Below are positions 35,305-43,611 of a stretch of DNA of 64,000 nucleotides, in pieces. Source of the DNA: Limnobacter sp. 130. GTDB taxonomy: Bacteria; Pseudomonadota; Gammaproteobacteria; Burkholderiales; Burkholderiaceae_B. The translations under genes were made by a program, and so were the position numbers. The stretch spans positions 865,071 through 929,070 of the forward strand of contig NZ_LR732328.1 of the NCBI RefSeq assembly GCF_902506325.1, written 5' to 3'. The notes below the pieces were generated by a model. The model had not been told where the DNA came from. It did not search any database and worked only from the letters and a program-made list of their open reading frames with translations. Positions within the stretch are counted from its first letter, which is position 1; every line of letters starts with the position of its first letter.

Positions 35305-36401
35305 TTGGAAAGATCGCTGGTTTCGACGAAGCGGCGAACCTTTTGGCCTTCGTTCAGAACATGCGTACCCGCAGTGACAATCAAGTCGCCGTTGTTTAAC
35401 CCTTCTTTCACCAGAAAGTCGCTTTCAGACACAGCGTAAGGCTGGACGACTCTTTTGTTGACCACACCTTGCTGTTCGTCGAATACCCACACAAAGGCAC
35501 CTGTGTGTTCTGCCACCAAGGCCGAAATCGGTAACTTGAAAGCATTGGATTTGCTCTCTGTAGTGAACTCCACGGTGGCACTCATTCCAAAGCGCGAGAG
35601 TTTTAATGGGTCATCGACGTCCAGTAACACAGCAAAAGTGCGTGTGACCGGATCGGCCACCGGTGAAACTTCCCGGACTTTTGCATTTAAGGCTTGTTTG
35701 CCAGACCACAGCAAAACACGTGCTTCCTGCCCCGGTTTAAGATCGCTAACCCTGCTTTCGGGTACCGCCATGCTGACCTGCACTTCGTTTTCATCAGCCC
35801 ATTGCACCACAGCCTGTCCGGGCGCCATTACCTGCCCCACTTCGGCGTACACACTGGAAATCACACCACTGCCTGGAGCGCGCAAGTCGCCATATTGGCG
35901 TTGATTGGCCTGCGTGCTCAATTGAGCGCGTGCCTGGCTTAGACGGCTACTGGCGGCATCCAGTGCCAACTGGCGGCGATCCACTTCGGCCTGGCTGACA
36001 AAGTTTTGTTGTTTCAGGGTTTTCGCACGCTCCAGGTCAGTTTTCAACTGAGCCTGTTCAGTCGCCGCAGCATCAAACTGCGCTTGCGCAGCCTGCAAGG
36101 CAAGGCTTAAGTCTTGGGGGTCAATCTTGGCAAGCACCTGGCCTTTCTTTACTTTGTCCCCCACATCGACAAGGCGTGCGGTCAATTTACCACCCACCTG
36201 AAAACTCAGCCGTGCTTGAATACGAGGCTCAATTTGACCAGGAAAACTTTCTTCAAAGGTACTTCCGGCCGCTTGAAGTGCCAGGACGCGCACAGGCCGA
36301 ATCACTTCGGAAGTGTCTATTTCAGGACGGGAACAGGCGGCAAGCAGCAGCGAGCCAACGGCGGCCCATACAACAGGCGAGAACAAACGGCTTTGGGACA
36401 T
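35301..36401 (-). CDS. RND efflux periplasmic adaptor (membrane fusion) lipoprotein
   Basis: 366 aa. A lipoprotein signal with the lipobox LLAAC (cysteine about residue 23) anchors it to the inner membrane. The adaptor plan is clear: a barrel-sandwich half SFQVGGKLTARLVDVGDKVKKGQVLAKID (about 70-100), an alpha-helical hairpin with coiled-coil heptads (about 105-170), the second lipoyl half (LRAPGSGVISSVYAEVGQV), and a beta-barrel and membrane-proximal part after 205. It bridges the RND pump encoded directly downstream to an outer-membrane channel. The promoter should lie in the 74 bases before it, downstream of radA on the same strand. Confidence 0.88.
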   Translation of the reverse strand: MSQSRLFSPVVWAAVGSLLLAACSRPEIDTSEVIRPVRVLALQAAGSTFEESFPGQIEPRIQARLSFQVGGKLTARLVDVGDKVKKGQVLAKIDPQDLSLALQAAQAQFDAAATEQAQLKTDLERAKTLKQQNFVSQAEVDRRQLALDAASSRLSQARAQLSTQANQRQYGDLRAPGSGVISSVYAEVGQVMAPGQAVVQWADENEVQVSMAVPESRVSDLKPGQEARVLLWSGKQALNAKVREVSPVADPVTRTFAVLLDVDDPLKLSRFGMSATVEFTTESKSNAFKLPISALVAEHTGAFVWVFDEQQGVVNKRVVQPYAVSESDFLVKEGLNNGDLIVTAGTHVLNEGQKVRRFVETSDLSK

Positions 36402-36475
36402 GGATCGCTCAACAGAGTGAATTTATTGTTATCTGCGCAATTGTCGTTGTAATCAAACGCCAAGTCAAAACAGGG

Positions 36476-37858
36476 TCAAAAACAATCCAGCTTGTCTCTC
36501 AGGGCAGCCAACGCTTTTTCGACTCGGTCAACACCAATCACTTCAATGCCATCGATGGGCTGTTTCGGTGCATTGCTGGCCGGCACAATGGCATGAGTAA
36601 AACCAAGCTTGGCTGCTTCGCGCAATCTTTCCTGCCCACGCGGGGCTGGGCGCAGCTCACCCGACAGGCCAATTTCACCAAACACGACCAATTCTTTGGG
36701 CAGGCGTTTATTCCGCAAGGACGACACCATGGCCAACACAATGGCCAGGTCGGCAGCAGGTTCTGAAATTCGCACGCCGCCCACAGCATTGATAAAAATG
36801 TCCTGATCAAAAAACTGCAAACCTGCGTGGCGGTGCATCACCGCCAGCAACATGGCCAAGCGATTCTGCTCTAGGCCAACCGACAACCTGCGCGGTGAAG
36901 GCGAATGAGAGGAATCGACCAAAGCCTGAATTTCAACCAGCAATGGTCGCGCGCCCTCTTGAGTGCACATGACACAGGAACCAGCCACCCATTCGGCGGT
37001 TTGCGACAAAAATAGCGCGGATGGATTGTTCACGCCTTTCAATCCACGATCGGTCATGGCGAACACGCCCAACTCATTGACTGCACCGAATCGATTCTTG
37101 AATGCGCGCACCAAGCGGAATGAGGACTGCGAGTCGCCTTCAAAGTAAAGCACCGTGTCAACAATGTGCTCTAAAACACGCGGACCAGCCAGCGTGCCTT
37201 CTTTGGTAACGTGACCCACCAAAATGGTGGTGATACCCAAAGCCTTGGCAAGTCGGGTTAACTGGCTTGCACATTCGCGCACCTGACTTACCGAGCCCGG
37301 CGCAGCACTTAGCTCGCTGGTGTACAGGGTTTGAATGGAGTCGATCACCAGAACCTGGGGTTTGTGTGTTTCAAGCTGAGCCACAATTTGCTCAAGCTGA
37401 ATTTCAGTCAACACATTCAAGTTGGTGTGTTCCAGCCCCAGGCGTTGCGCCCGCAAGGCAATTTGCCCAGCCGATTCTTCACCGCTTACATACAAAGCCG
37501 ATGTTGTTTTGGCCAAAGTGACCATTGACTGCAACAGCAAAGTAGATTTACCAATTCCTGGATCGCCGCCCAGTAATACCACCATGCCCGGCACCATTCC
37601 GCCGCCCAGCACACGGTCAAACTCGGGCACACCACTGCTGAAACGTGGGTGGTCTTGCGCTTGAATCTCTGAAAGCTTGATAACGCTACTGCTTTGCGCG
37701 GCCAATGCCGCGAAACGGCTGTGCCTGGTTGGCGCGGCAGTACTTACCACAGACTCAACCAATGTATTCCAACTGCTGCAATCGGTACACTGACCTTGCC
37801 ATTTGGCAAATACGGCGCCGCACTCTGTGCATTGATACTGACTTTTGCTCTTGGCCAA
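36476..37858 (-). CDS. radA: DNA repair protein RadA
   Basis: 460 aa. The start codon is TTG at 37858; the resulting N-terminus MAKSKSQYQCTECG matches the family, and an AAAGGGA stands upstream. RadA is a RecA-related helicase that helps branch migration during recombination. Features in order: a C4 zinc finger (CTECG and CTDCSSW), Walker A GGDPGIGKSTLLLQ (about 95-108), Walker B-type VLVIDSIQTLY, the RadA-specific KNRFG (about 255), and a C-terminal Lon-protease-like domain without an active site. It follows alr by 21 bases and is probably cotranscribed with it. Confidence 0.95.
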   Translation of the reverse strand: MAKSKSQYQCTECGAVFAKWQGQCTDCSSWNTLVESVVSTAAPTRHSRFAALAAQSSSVIKLSEIQAQDHPRFSSGVPEFDRVLGGGMVPGMVVLLGGDPGIGKSTLLLQSMVTLAKTTSALYVSGEESAGQIALRAQRLGLEHTNLNVLTEIQLEQIVAQLETHKPQVLVIDSIQTLYTSELSAAPGSVSQVRECASQLTRLAKALGITTILVGHVTKEGTLAGPRVLEHIVDTVLYFEGDSQSSFRLVRAFKNRFGAVNELGVFAMTDRGLKGVNNPSALFLSQTAEWVAGSCVMCTQEGARPLLVEIQALVDSSHSPSPRRLSVGLEQNRLAMLLAVMHRHAGLQFFDQDIFINAVGGVRISEPAADLAIVLAMVSSLRNKRLPKELVVFGEIGLSGELRPAPRGQERLREAAKLGFTHAIVPASNAPKQPIDGIEVIGVDRVEKALAALRDKLDCF

Positions 37859-37879
37859 AACGGCATGTCCCTTTAACAG

Positions 37880-38977
37880 CTAGACTTTAAAAAATGGCAC
37901 GCGGGGCGCAATTGCACACAGCAGTTCATAACCAATGGTGCCACACCGATCGGCCACCACATCCACCGGAATATGCTCGCCCCACAACTCCACTGTGCTG
38001 CCAACATTGGCATTCGGAATGTGGCTAACGTCAATGGTCATCATGTCCATGGACACTCGACCGACCACAGGCGCCACCTGCCCCTCGACATACGTGGGCG
38101 TGCCATCGGGCGCATGGCGTGGATAACCATCAGCATAACCGCAGGCCACCACAGCCACACGGCCATTTTCGGCAGCCTGCCACCGGGAGCCATAGCCCAC
38201 GGTATCGCCTTTTTTAATGGGTTGAATGGCAATGATTTCGCTGGTGAAAACCATGGCGGGCTTTAATCCATAATTGGCAGCGGCATTCGGACCAGGTGTT
38301 GCGCCATAAATTGCGATACCTGGGCGTGCAATATCACCCGCCAAAGCCGGAAAATTAAGACTACCAGCCGAGTTTCCCAAACTGCTTTGCCAACGTACAG
38401 GCTTCAAGCGCATCAGGGTTTGATGTTGATCTTGAGCAAAAGGCAGTCGAGCCCTGGGCTCGGCTTCATCTGCATTGGCAAAGTGAGTCATCAAGACAGG
38501 GGTTGGCCAGTTGTGCTTCAAGGTGAACTCATCCAGCCAGCAAATAGCTGCGGCGGCGGACTCTGGCTGAAAGCCCAGTCGGTTCATTCCGGTGTTCAAC
38601 TTCAGAAAAATACGGGGTTTGTGGAAAAACAGTTGTGGTGCCAAACCTGCCAAATCATTCAACTGGTCTTGATTGTGAACAACCCAGTCACAGCGCAATT
38701 CGATGGCTTTGAGCAAATCGGCCTGATCAAAACAACCTTCAAGCAACACAATCGGCTTGTTCCAGCCCAAACTGCGCAAGCGTGCTGCCCCCTCAATTTC
38801 TAAAATGGCCAAAGCATCTGAATACTGCAGTCCATCGATAATTCTTTCCAGACCATGCCCATAACCGTTGGCTTTCACCACGGACATTACCAAGGTATTG
38901 CCCAGCAATTCCTTGATTCTATTGACATTGGCTGAGATGGCGGCAGGGTTAACCACCGCACGTATGGGTCGTGGCAT
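37880..38977 (-). CDS. alr: Alanine racemase
   Basis: 365 aa. This PLP enzyme interconverts L- and D-alanine for peptidoglycan. The cofactor Lys is in VVKANGYGHG (about residue 34) and the second catalytic base is the Tyr in VGYGSRW (about residue 255). Conserved LKLNTGMNRLGF and GYADGYPR motifs are present. It is of normal length with a clean start (MPRPIRAVVNPAAISAN). It lies upstream of radA on the same strand and divergent from lplT, with 159 bases between. Confidence 0.95.
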   Translation of the reverse strand: MPRPIRAVVNPAAISANVNRIKELLGNTLVMSVVKANGYGHGLERIIDGLQYSDALAILEIEGAARLRSLGWNKPIVLLEGCFDQADLLKAIELRCDWVVHNQDQLNDLAGLAPQLFFHKPRIFLKLNTGMNRLGFQPESAAAAICWLDEFTLKHNWPTPVLMTHFANADEAEPRARLPFAQDQHQTLMRLKPVRWQSSLGNSAGSLNFPALAGDIARPGIAIYGATPGPNAAANYGLKPAMVFTSEIIAIQPIKKGDTVGYGSRWQAAENGRVAVVACGYADGYPRHAPDGTPTYVEGQVAPVVGRVSMDMMTIDVSHIPNANVGSTVELWGEHIPVDVVADRCGTIGYELLCAIAPRVPFFKV

Positions 38978-39095
38978 GGACTGGCTAATGATGATTTAAG
39001 GGTAGGCTCGAACTTCGTAAAAAAGGCATTGCTTAATACGTGAAGCATCTGGATATGATATAACGCCTCAACACCGTTGAACGAGTAGCGAAACG

Positions 39096-39121
39096 GCGAA
39101 ATCGCACTAAATGGATTTCGC
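39096..39121 (+). promoter_or_regulatory. Hairpin directly upstream of lplT
   Basis: GCGAAATC (39096-39103) pairs perfectly with GATTTCGC (39114-39121) around ten bases. It ends 15 bases before the lplT ATG, in a leader without a recognisable Shine-Dalgarno sequence, so it could affect translation. Confidence 0.35.
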
Positions 39122-39136
39122 TCAATTCAAAGTTGA

Positions 39137-40414
39137 ATGAAACCCGGCTTTTACACCATCATGGCGGCGCAGTTTTTCTCGTCGCTAGCAGACAACGCAC
39201 TCTTGATTGCAGCAATTGCATTGCTGTTTCAAATTCAGTCGCCTGACTGGATGACCCCATTGCTGAAACTGTTCTTCGTGGTTTCATATGTGGTTCTGGC
39301 GCCGTTTGTCGGCGGGTTCGCAGACACTCTGCCCAAGGGGCGGGTCATGTTGATCACGAATTCCATCAAAATTGTGGGCTGCCTGATGATGTTCTTTGGT
39401 GTGCATCCCCTGCTGTCATACGCAGTGGTGGGCTTGGGCGCCGCGGCATACTCGCCCGCCAAGTACGGCATTTTGACCGAGTTGCTGCCACACGAGCGTT
39501 TGGTAGAGGCCAACGGCTGGATCGAAGGACTCACGGTGTTGTCCATTATTCTTGGCACCGTACTCGGGGGTATTTTGATTGCGCCGGGCACAAGCCAGTA
39601 TTTGATGCAACTTCATATTCCGGGCGTCACCGACAATATGGACACGCCCGCCGAAGCAGCGATTTTCGTGATCACTTCTGGCTACCTGATTGCGGCCATT
39701 TTCAATTTCAAGATCCCAGACACGGGCGCACGTTACGAGCCCCAACTCAACCACCCCATTATCATGACTCGCAAGTTTTACGGCTGTGTAAAGCAGTTGT
39801 GGGGCGACAAACTTGGACAAATTTCATTGGCGGTCACCACGCTGTTTTGGGGTGCTGGGGCCACACTGCAGTTCATCGTTTTGAAGTGGGCTGAAAGTGC
39901 TTTGGGATTGCCCTTGGACAAAGGTGCGATTCTGCAGGGTGTTTGTGCTTTTGGTGTAGCGGCGGGTGCTGTGGCAGCCGCCAAACTGATTCCCTTGAAA
40001 AAATCCATGGTGGTACTACCCATGGGTATTTTGATGGGTATTGTTTGCATGACCATGGTTTTGGTAAACAACCAAAGCATGGCCTACCTGCTGATTACAG
40101 TGATCGGCGCGCTTAGCGGCTTTTTCGTGGTGCCCATGAACGCTCTGCTTCAACACCGCGGCCATGTGCTGATGAGCGCGGGTCGCTCCATTGCAATTCA
40201 AAACTTCAACGAAAATATTTCCGTACTGACCATGCTTGGCATTTACGCCATTTTGATCAGCTTTGACGTGCATGTGAACAATGTGATTTTAATGTTCGGC
40301 GGGTTTGTAATGGCCACCATGATGATGGTGATTCTTTGGCATCGCCGAAACCAACGGCTGTTCAATGTTGAAGCACGCATTGGCGAAGACCGCCCTGTGG
40401 GCATGCCACAATAA
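39137..40414 (+). CDS. lplT: Lysophospholipid transporter LplT
   Basis: 425 aa, a major-facilitator protein with 11-12 helices starting MKPGFYTIMAAQFFSSLADNALLIAAIALL, the hallmark of LplT. It flips lysophospholipids across the inner membrane for re-acylation. In enterobacteria it is paired with the acyltransferase Aas; here no aas gene is adjacent and the protein carries no fused acyltransferase domain. The conserved PAKYGILTELLPHERLVEANG segment (about 110-130) is intact. It is divergent from alr and convergent with the udg operon. No strong ribosome binding site is visible before the ATG. Confidence 0.9.
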   Translation: MKPGFYTIMAAQFFSSLADNALLIAAIALLFQIQSPDWMTPLLKLFFVVSYVVLAPFVGGFADTLPKGRVMLITNSIKIVGCLMMFFGVHPLLSYAVVGLGAAAYSPAKYGILTELLPHERLVEANGWIEGLTVLSIILGTVLGGILIAPGTSQYLMQLHIPGVTDNMDTPAEAAIFVITSGYLIAAIFNFKIPDTGARYEPQLNHPIIMTRKFYGCVKQLWGDKLGQISLAVTTLFWGAGATLQFIVLKWAESALGLPLDKGAILQGVCAFGVAAGAVAAAKLIPLKKSMVVLPMGILMGIVCMTMVLVNNQSMAYLLITVIGALSGFFVVPMNALLQHRGHVLMSAGRSIAIQNFNENISVLTMLGIYAILISFDVHVNNVILMFGGFVMATMMMVILWHRRNQRLFNVEARIGEDRPVGMPQ

Positions 40415-40425
40415 TAAACCGCGAA

Positions 40426-41118
40426 TTAAATAATGCCCTGTTGTTTCAATAACAACAAATCGTCCCACACCTTCGATTTTTCTTCGGGCCTGCGCAAGAG
40501 ATACGCCGGGTGGTAAGTCACCACCGCTGGAATATCGAGCCCGTCCAGGGTCACTCGATGAACCTGACCACGAAGTTCGCCCACTGGTTTTTTGCTGTTC
40601 AGCAAGGTTTGAATCGCAAAACGCCCCACCAACAACAATACTTTTGGATCATTGGCCTTGATTTGCTCCACCAGGTAAGGCGAACATTCTGCAATTTCAG
40701 CCGACTCGGGATTTCGGTTGCCAGGTGGGTGACACTTCAACACATTGGCGATGTACACATTGTTTGCACGACTCACCGAGATTGCTGCCAGCATGCGGTC
40801 AAGCAATTGCCCTGCCCTGCCTACAAAAGGCAAACCCACAGCGTCCTCGTCAATGCCAGGGGCTTCTCCCACGACCATTAAAGGTGCATGCGCAATGCCA
40901 TCAGCAAACACCGTTTGCTTGCGTGTTTCACACAAGCTGCATTTCTTGCAATTGGCAACCGTGTTTTGCAATGACTTCAGCGAGGGCAGCTCCTGATGCA
41001 CACCTTGCGCAGGAATAGCCGGAACCTGCACCTGCGGAGTCTCGTTTGCTTTCAATTCCCAAACCGGGCCCAAGCCCATTGCATTGAACAGGCTGGCCTT
41101 GGTACGTGCGTTTGTCAT
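40426..41118 (-). CDS. Uracil-DNA glycosylase, family 4
   Basis: 230 aa. The N-terminal part contains the first pair of cluster ligands in CKKCSLCETRK (about residues 57-67), then GEAPGIDEDAVGLPFVGRAGQLLD, the family 4 active-site motif, where E and D replace the water-activating Asp. Two later Cys (LKCHPPGNR and AECSPYL) complete a 4Fe-4S site. The C-terminal HPAYLLRRPEEK is the leucine-loop motif. The enzyme removes uracil from DNA. The gene is last in ispD-ispF-tsaB-rimI-udg and overlaps the end of rimI by four bases. Confidence 0.9.
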   Translation of the reverse strand: MTNARTKASLFNAMGLGPVWELKANETPQVQVPAIPAQGVHQELPSLKSLQNTVANCKKCSLCETRKQTVFADGIAHAPLMVVGEAPGIDEDAVGLPFVGRAGQLLDRMLAAISVSRANNVYIANVLKCHPPGNRNPESAEIAECSPYLVEQIKANDPKVLLLVGRFAIQTLLNSKKPVGELRGQVHRVTLDGLDIPAVVTYHPAYLLRRPEEKSKVWDDLLLLKQQGII

Positions 41119-41576
41119 TCCAGCATGCCTGTAAATCGTTTGAACATCACGAGGGCGTCTTCTCGCCCCAGTTGAGACGGGTAATAATTTTTGCGTGCAC
41201 CAATCAACTTGAACCCTTGTTTCTCATAGAGATTTTTTGCAGCGACATTGCTGGGCCGAACTTCCAGCAACATGCCTGTTGCACTGGCCAGTTTGGCCTG
41301 ACCAATGCCCCACTGCAACAAATGTTTGCCGTGTCCCAAACCTTGCAGGTCAGCACGAATGGAAATATTGAGCAAGTGATACTCATCAACCACATGCATC
41401 ATCACGATGTAACCAGCCAGCTCCTCGTTGAGCCACATGCAATGCATGTGATATCCCGCCCGCAAGGAATCGAGAAAATTACGGTCAGTCCACGGAAATT
41501 CGTAAATGTGGTTTTCAACCAGAATTACAGCAGGCACGTCAGCCTCCGTCATGGGTCGAATACTAAATAACGCCAT
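41115..41576 (-). CDS. rimI: Ribosomal protein alanine N-acetyltransferase RimI
   Basis: 153 aa GNAT-fold enzyme that acetylates the N-terminal alanine of ribosomal protein S18. The acetyl-CoA loop is in SIRADLQGLGHGKHLLQWGI (about 75-95), preceded by the beta4 strand YHLLNIS, and followed by LLEVRPSNVAAKNLYEKQGF and a C-terminal YYPSQLGREDALVM. The length is standard. It overlaps tsaB by 14 bases and udg by four. Neighbourhood with tsaB is widespread in proteobacteria and supports the RimI call over other GNAT proteins. Confidence 0.92.
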   Translation of the reverse strand: MALFSIRPMTEADVPAVILVENHIYEFPWTDRNFLDSLRAGYHMHCMWLNEELAGYIVMMHVVDEYHLLNISIRADLQGLGHGKHLLQWGIGQAKLASATGMLLEVRPSNVAAKNLYEKQGFKLIGARKNYYPSQLGREDALVMFKRFTGMLE

Positions 41577-42267
41577 GCTTCAACGCCAATCGTTCAGTGG
41601 TGGTTTGCGCAACCTTGTCGCGAACGTACAAAGGTTGGCAATCGATTGCCCCAGCAACCCGCCCCGCCGCAAATTCTTGCCATGCCAATTGCCCCAAGCG
41701 CACTGCAGACACCTCGCCCTGTTTCACGCTGTCGCTTGCCAACGTAATTTGCGCAAACAATTGCGAATCGCAAACGACCTCGCCTTCTAATGTTTGCAAT
41801 ATCGAGATCGGCAACAAATGCGGCGGCTGCACCCACTGCGTGCCGCACGGCAGACGTTCAAGGGTTGCGGCATAAATTTCATTCAAACGCGCATCCATTA
41901 GCACCGTTACAGGCCTGGTTGGCATGGGTAAGGGCAACATGCATTCAAAACTGCTCAGCGGCACGGTGGGCACTTTCCACGCCACGGCCAAACCTTGAGC
42001 AACACCACAAGCTGTTCGCAAGCTGGTAAATCCACCAGGGCCAATATCTACCGCAATGGCGACACATTCGGTCGACTTCAAGCCCACTTTTTGAAAATGC
42101 GCCTGGATCAGCGGCAACAGCTGGGCTGACTGGCTTTTGTAATCGGTGATTTCAAAGCTGAACAACTCACCTGCCAAATCAAGTGGACTTAAGGGTTCTG
42201 CAGCGGCGGCCACCCTGGCCACGCCCGAACTGGTGCTGATTGCCAATAGAAAACGAGACGTCATCAA
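41563..42267 (-). CDS. tsaB: tRNA threonylcarbamoyladenosine biosynthesis protein TsaB
   Basis: 234 aa. TsaB is the inactive ASKHA-fold partner of TsaD in making t6A37 on ANN-decoding tRNAs. The N-terminal half shows [16 protein letters not shown], the QSAQLLPLI segment and [21 protein letters not shown] (about 72-92), the diagnostic region; the C-terminal half is divergent as usual. The start overlaps the ispF stop by four bases and the gene overlaps rimI at its end. TsaD itself is not in the window. Confidence 0.93.
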   Translation of the reverse strand: MMTSRFLLAISTSSGVARVAAAAEPLSPLDLAGELFSFEITDYKSQSAQLLPLIQAHFQKVGLKSTECVAIAVDIGPGGFTSLRTACGVAQGLAVAWKVPTVPLSSFECMLPLPMPTRPVTVLMDARLNEIYAATLERLPCGTQWVQPPHLLPISILQTLEGEVVCDSQLFAQITLASDSVKQGEVSAVRLGQLAWQEFAAGRVAGAIDCQPLYVRDKVAQTTTERLALKHGVI

Positions 42268-42758
42268 CGGCCCTTTACCATCAAGACCACAGCCTGAGCT
42301 TCGATGGCTTCTTTTCGTCCCAGATAACCCAACTTCTCATTGGTCTTGGCTTTGATATTGACGGCATCCAGTGGCAAACCACAAAGGCCGCTCAAGCTTT
42401 CATGCATGGCCGCCATGTGCGGCGCAAGTTTTGGGCTCTGACAAATCAGGGTGGAATCAATGTTGATCAGCGAGAAGCCTTTGGAATTCGCTTGATCGAT
42501 CACTTTCTTCAACAGCACACCACTGTTTGCACCTTCAAACTGGGGATCGGTGTCAGAAAAATGAGTGCCGATATCACCCAAAGCGCAGGCACCCAAAATT
42601 GCGTCGGTAATTGCATGCAACAAGGCGTCTGCATCGGAATGGCCTGACAAGCCGAGCTCGGAAGGAATGTGCACTCCACCCAAAATCAACTTGCGTCCTT
42701 CGACCAAGCGGTGAACGTCGTAACCCTGCCCCACCCGCAGGCGATTAATTTCACTCAT
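42264..42758 (-). CDS. ispF: 2-C-methyl-D-erythritol 2,4-cyclodiphosphate synthase
   Basis: 164 aa, typical length. It forms the cyclic diphosphate of the MEP isoprenoid pathway as a trimer with zinc. Motifs: [10 protein letters not shown] with Asp and His ligands (about 8-17), [22 protein letters not shown] with the third His ligand (about 38-60), the [13 protein letters not shown] loop, and ININID-type region with the conserved ending [12 protein letters not shown]. It overlaps ispD by four bases, so consecutive steps of the pathway are coupled. Confidence 0.96.
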   Translation of the reverse strand: MSEINRLRVGQGYDVHRLVEGRKLILGGVHIPSELGLSGHSDADALLHAITDAILGACALGDIGTHFSDTDPQFEGANSGVLLKKVIDQANSKGFSLINIDSTLICQSPKLAPHMAAMHESLSGLCGLPLDAVNIKAKTNEKLGYLGRKEAIEAQAVVLMVKGR

Positions 42759-43486
42759 TCAGAGTCCTCCTGTTGCAAGTTCAGCAACCTGGCCACAACC
42801 TGCAAATCGTCAGCTTGGGTAATTTTCATATTCTCAATATGCCCAGGCACAATCAGGGGACCAATTCCAAGGGTTTCGATTGCACTGGCATCGTCGGTCA
42901 GTTTGGCACCTTTGTACACACACTCGGAAATGGCCATGGCAAGAGCCTGTGCCCGAAACATTTGCGGCGTTTGCGCAGCCCACAATTGGTCTCGGGGCAC
43001 CGTGGTCTGGGCGATCACCTCGCCCCCCTCAGCCACACTGGTTTTTTTCAAGGTGTCGGCCACAGGCAACGCCAGCAAGGCCCCTGCAATGTGCTCACTG
43101 CCTTCATCGATTAATCTTTTCAAGGCAGCTGCGCTTAAACCGGGGCGAGCAGCGTCGTGCACCAAAACCCAATCGGTTTCAGCGACAAGGAAGTTCGCCA
43201 GCAAATGATTCAAGCCATTCAATACGCTATTGACTCGCTCTTGCCCCCCTACCGGAAGGCACTTCACATTGGCATGCCCGGCAAACAAGTCCTGGGCTGC
43301 CGAATCATCCCGAGCCACCACCACAAATACCTTTTCCACGCGTGGATCAGCCAACAAGGCCGACACACTGCGCTCGAGCACTGTTTTTGCGCCCAGCATG
43401 GCGTATTGCTTGGGGATATTTCCGCCAAAGCGATTCCCCGCGCCACCAGCAGGCACCAATCCAAAAAACCTGGCAGTTCTTGCCAT
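42755..43486 (-). CDS. ispD: 2-C-methyl-D-erythritol 4-phosphate cytidylyltransferase
   Basis: 243 aa. It joins MEP and CTP to give CDP-ME. The nucleotide-binding start [17 protein letters not shown] (about 12-28) is conserved with its Arg and Lys, as are [12 protein letters not shown] (about 106-117) and the TPQMFRA motif; the C-terminus contains the usual TDDASAIE and GHIENMKIT. It is the first gene of a five-gene overlapping operon (ispD-ispF-tsaB-rimI-udg) and diverges from mfd with 125 bases between. Confidence 0.96.
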   Translation of the reverse strand: MARTARFFGLVPAGGAGNRFGGNIPKQYAMLGAKTVLERSVSALLADPRVEKVFVVVARDDSAAQDLFAGHANVKCLPVGGQERVNSVLNGLNHLLANFLVAETDWVLVHDAARPGLSAAALKRLIDEGSEHIAGALLALPVADTLKKTSVAEGGEVIAQTTVPRDQLWAAQTPQMFRAQALAMAISECVYKGAKLTDDASAIETLGIGPLIVPGHIENMKITQADDLQVVARLLNLQQEDSE

Positions 43487-43516
43487 GAAAGCCTGTTCCT
43501 ATGCGGGCACTTGCCG

Positions 43517-43529
43517 CCGTATAATACGG
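43517..43529. promoter_or_regulatory. Symmetric -10 element shared by ispD and mfd
   Basis: CGTATAATACG lies in the middle of the ispD-mfd gap. The plus strand reads TATAAT (43520-43525) toward mfd and the minus strand reads TATTAT over the same bases toward ispD, so the site could start transcription both ways. The -35 matches on both sides are weak (TTGGGT at 17 bp on the minus strand). Confidence 0.45.
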
Positions 43530-43611
43530 GCCTTGATTCATCGACCCAAAACCCGAACTTGACGCCCACTGGAAAACCAGCAAGGTTGCAGTATCCAAGC
43601 GGGCAAACCTT

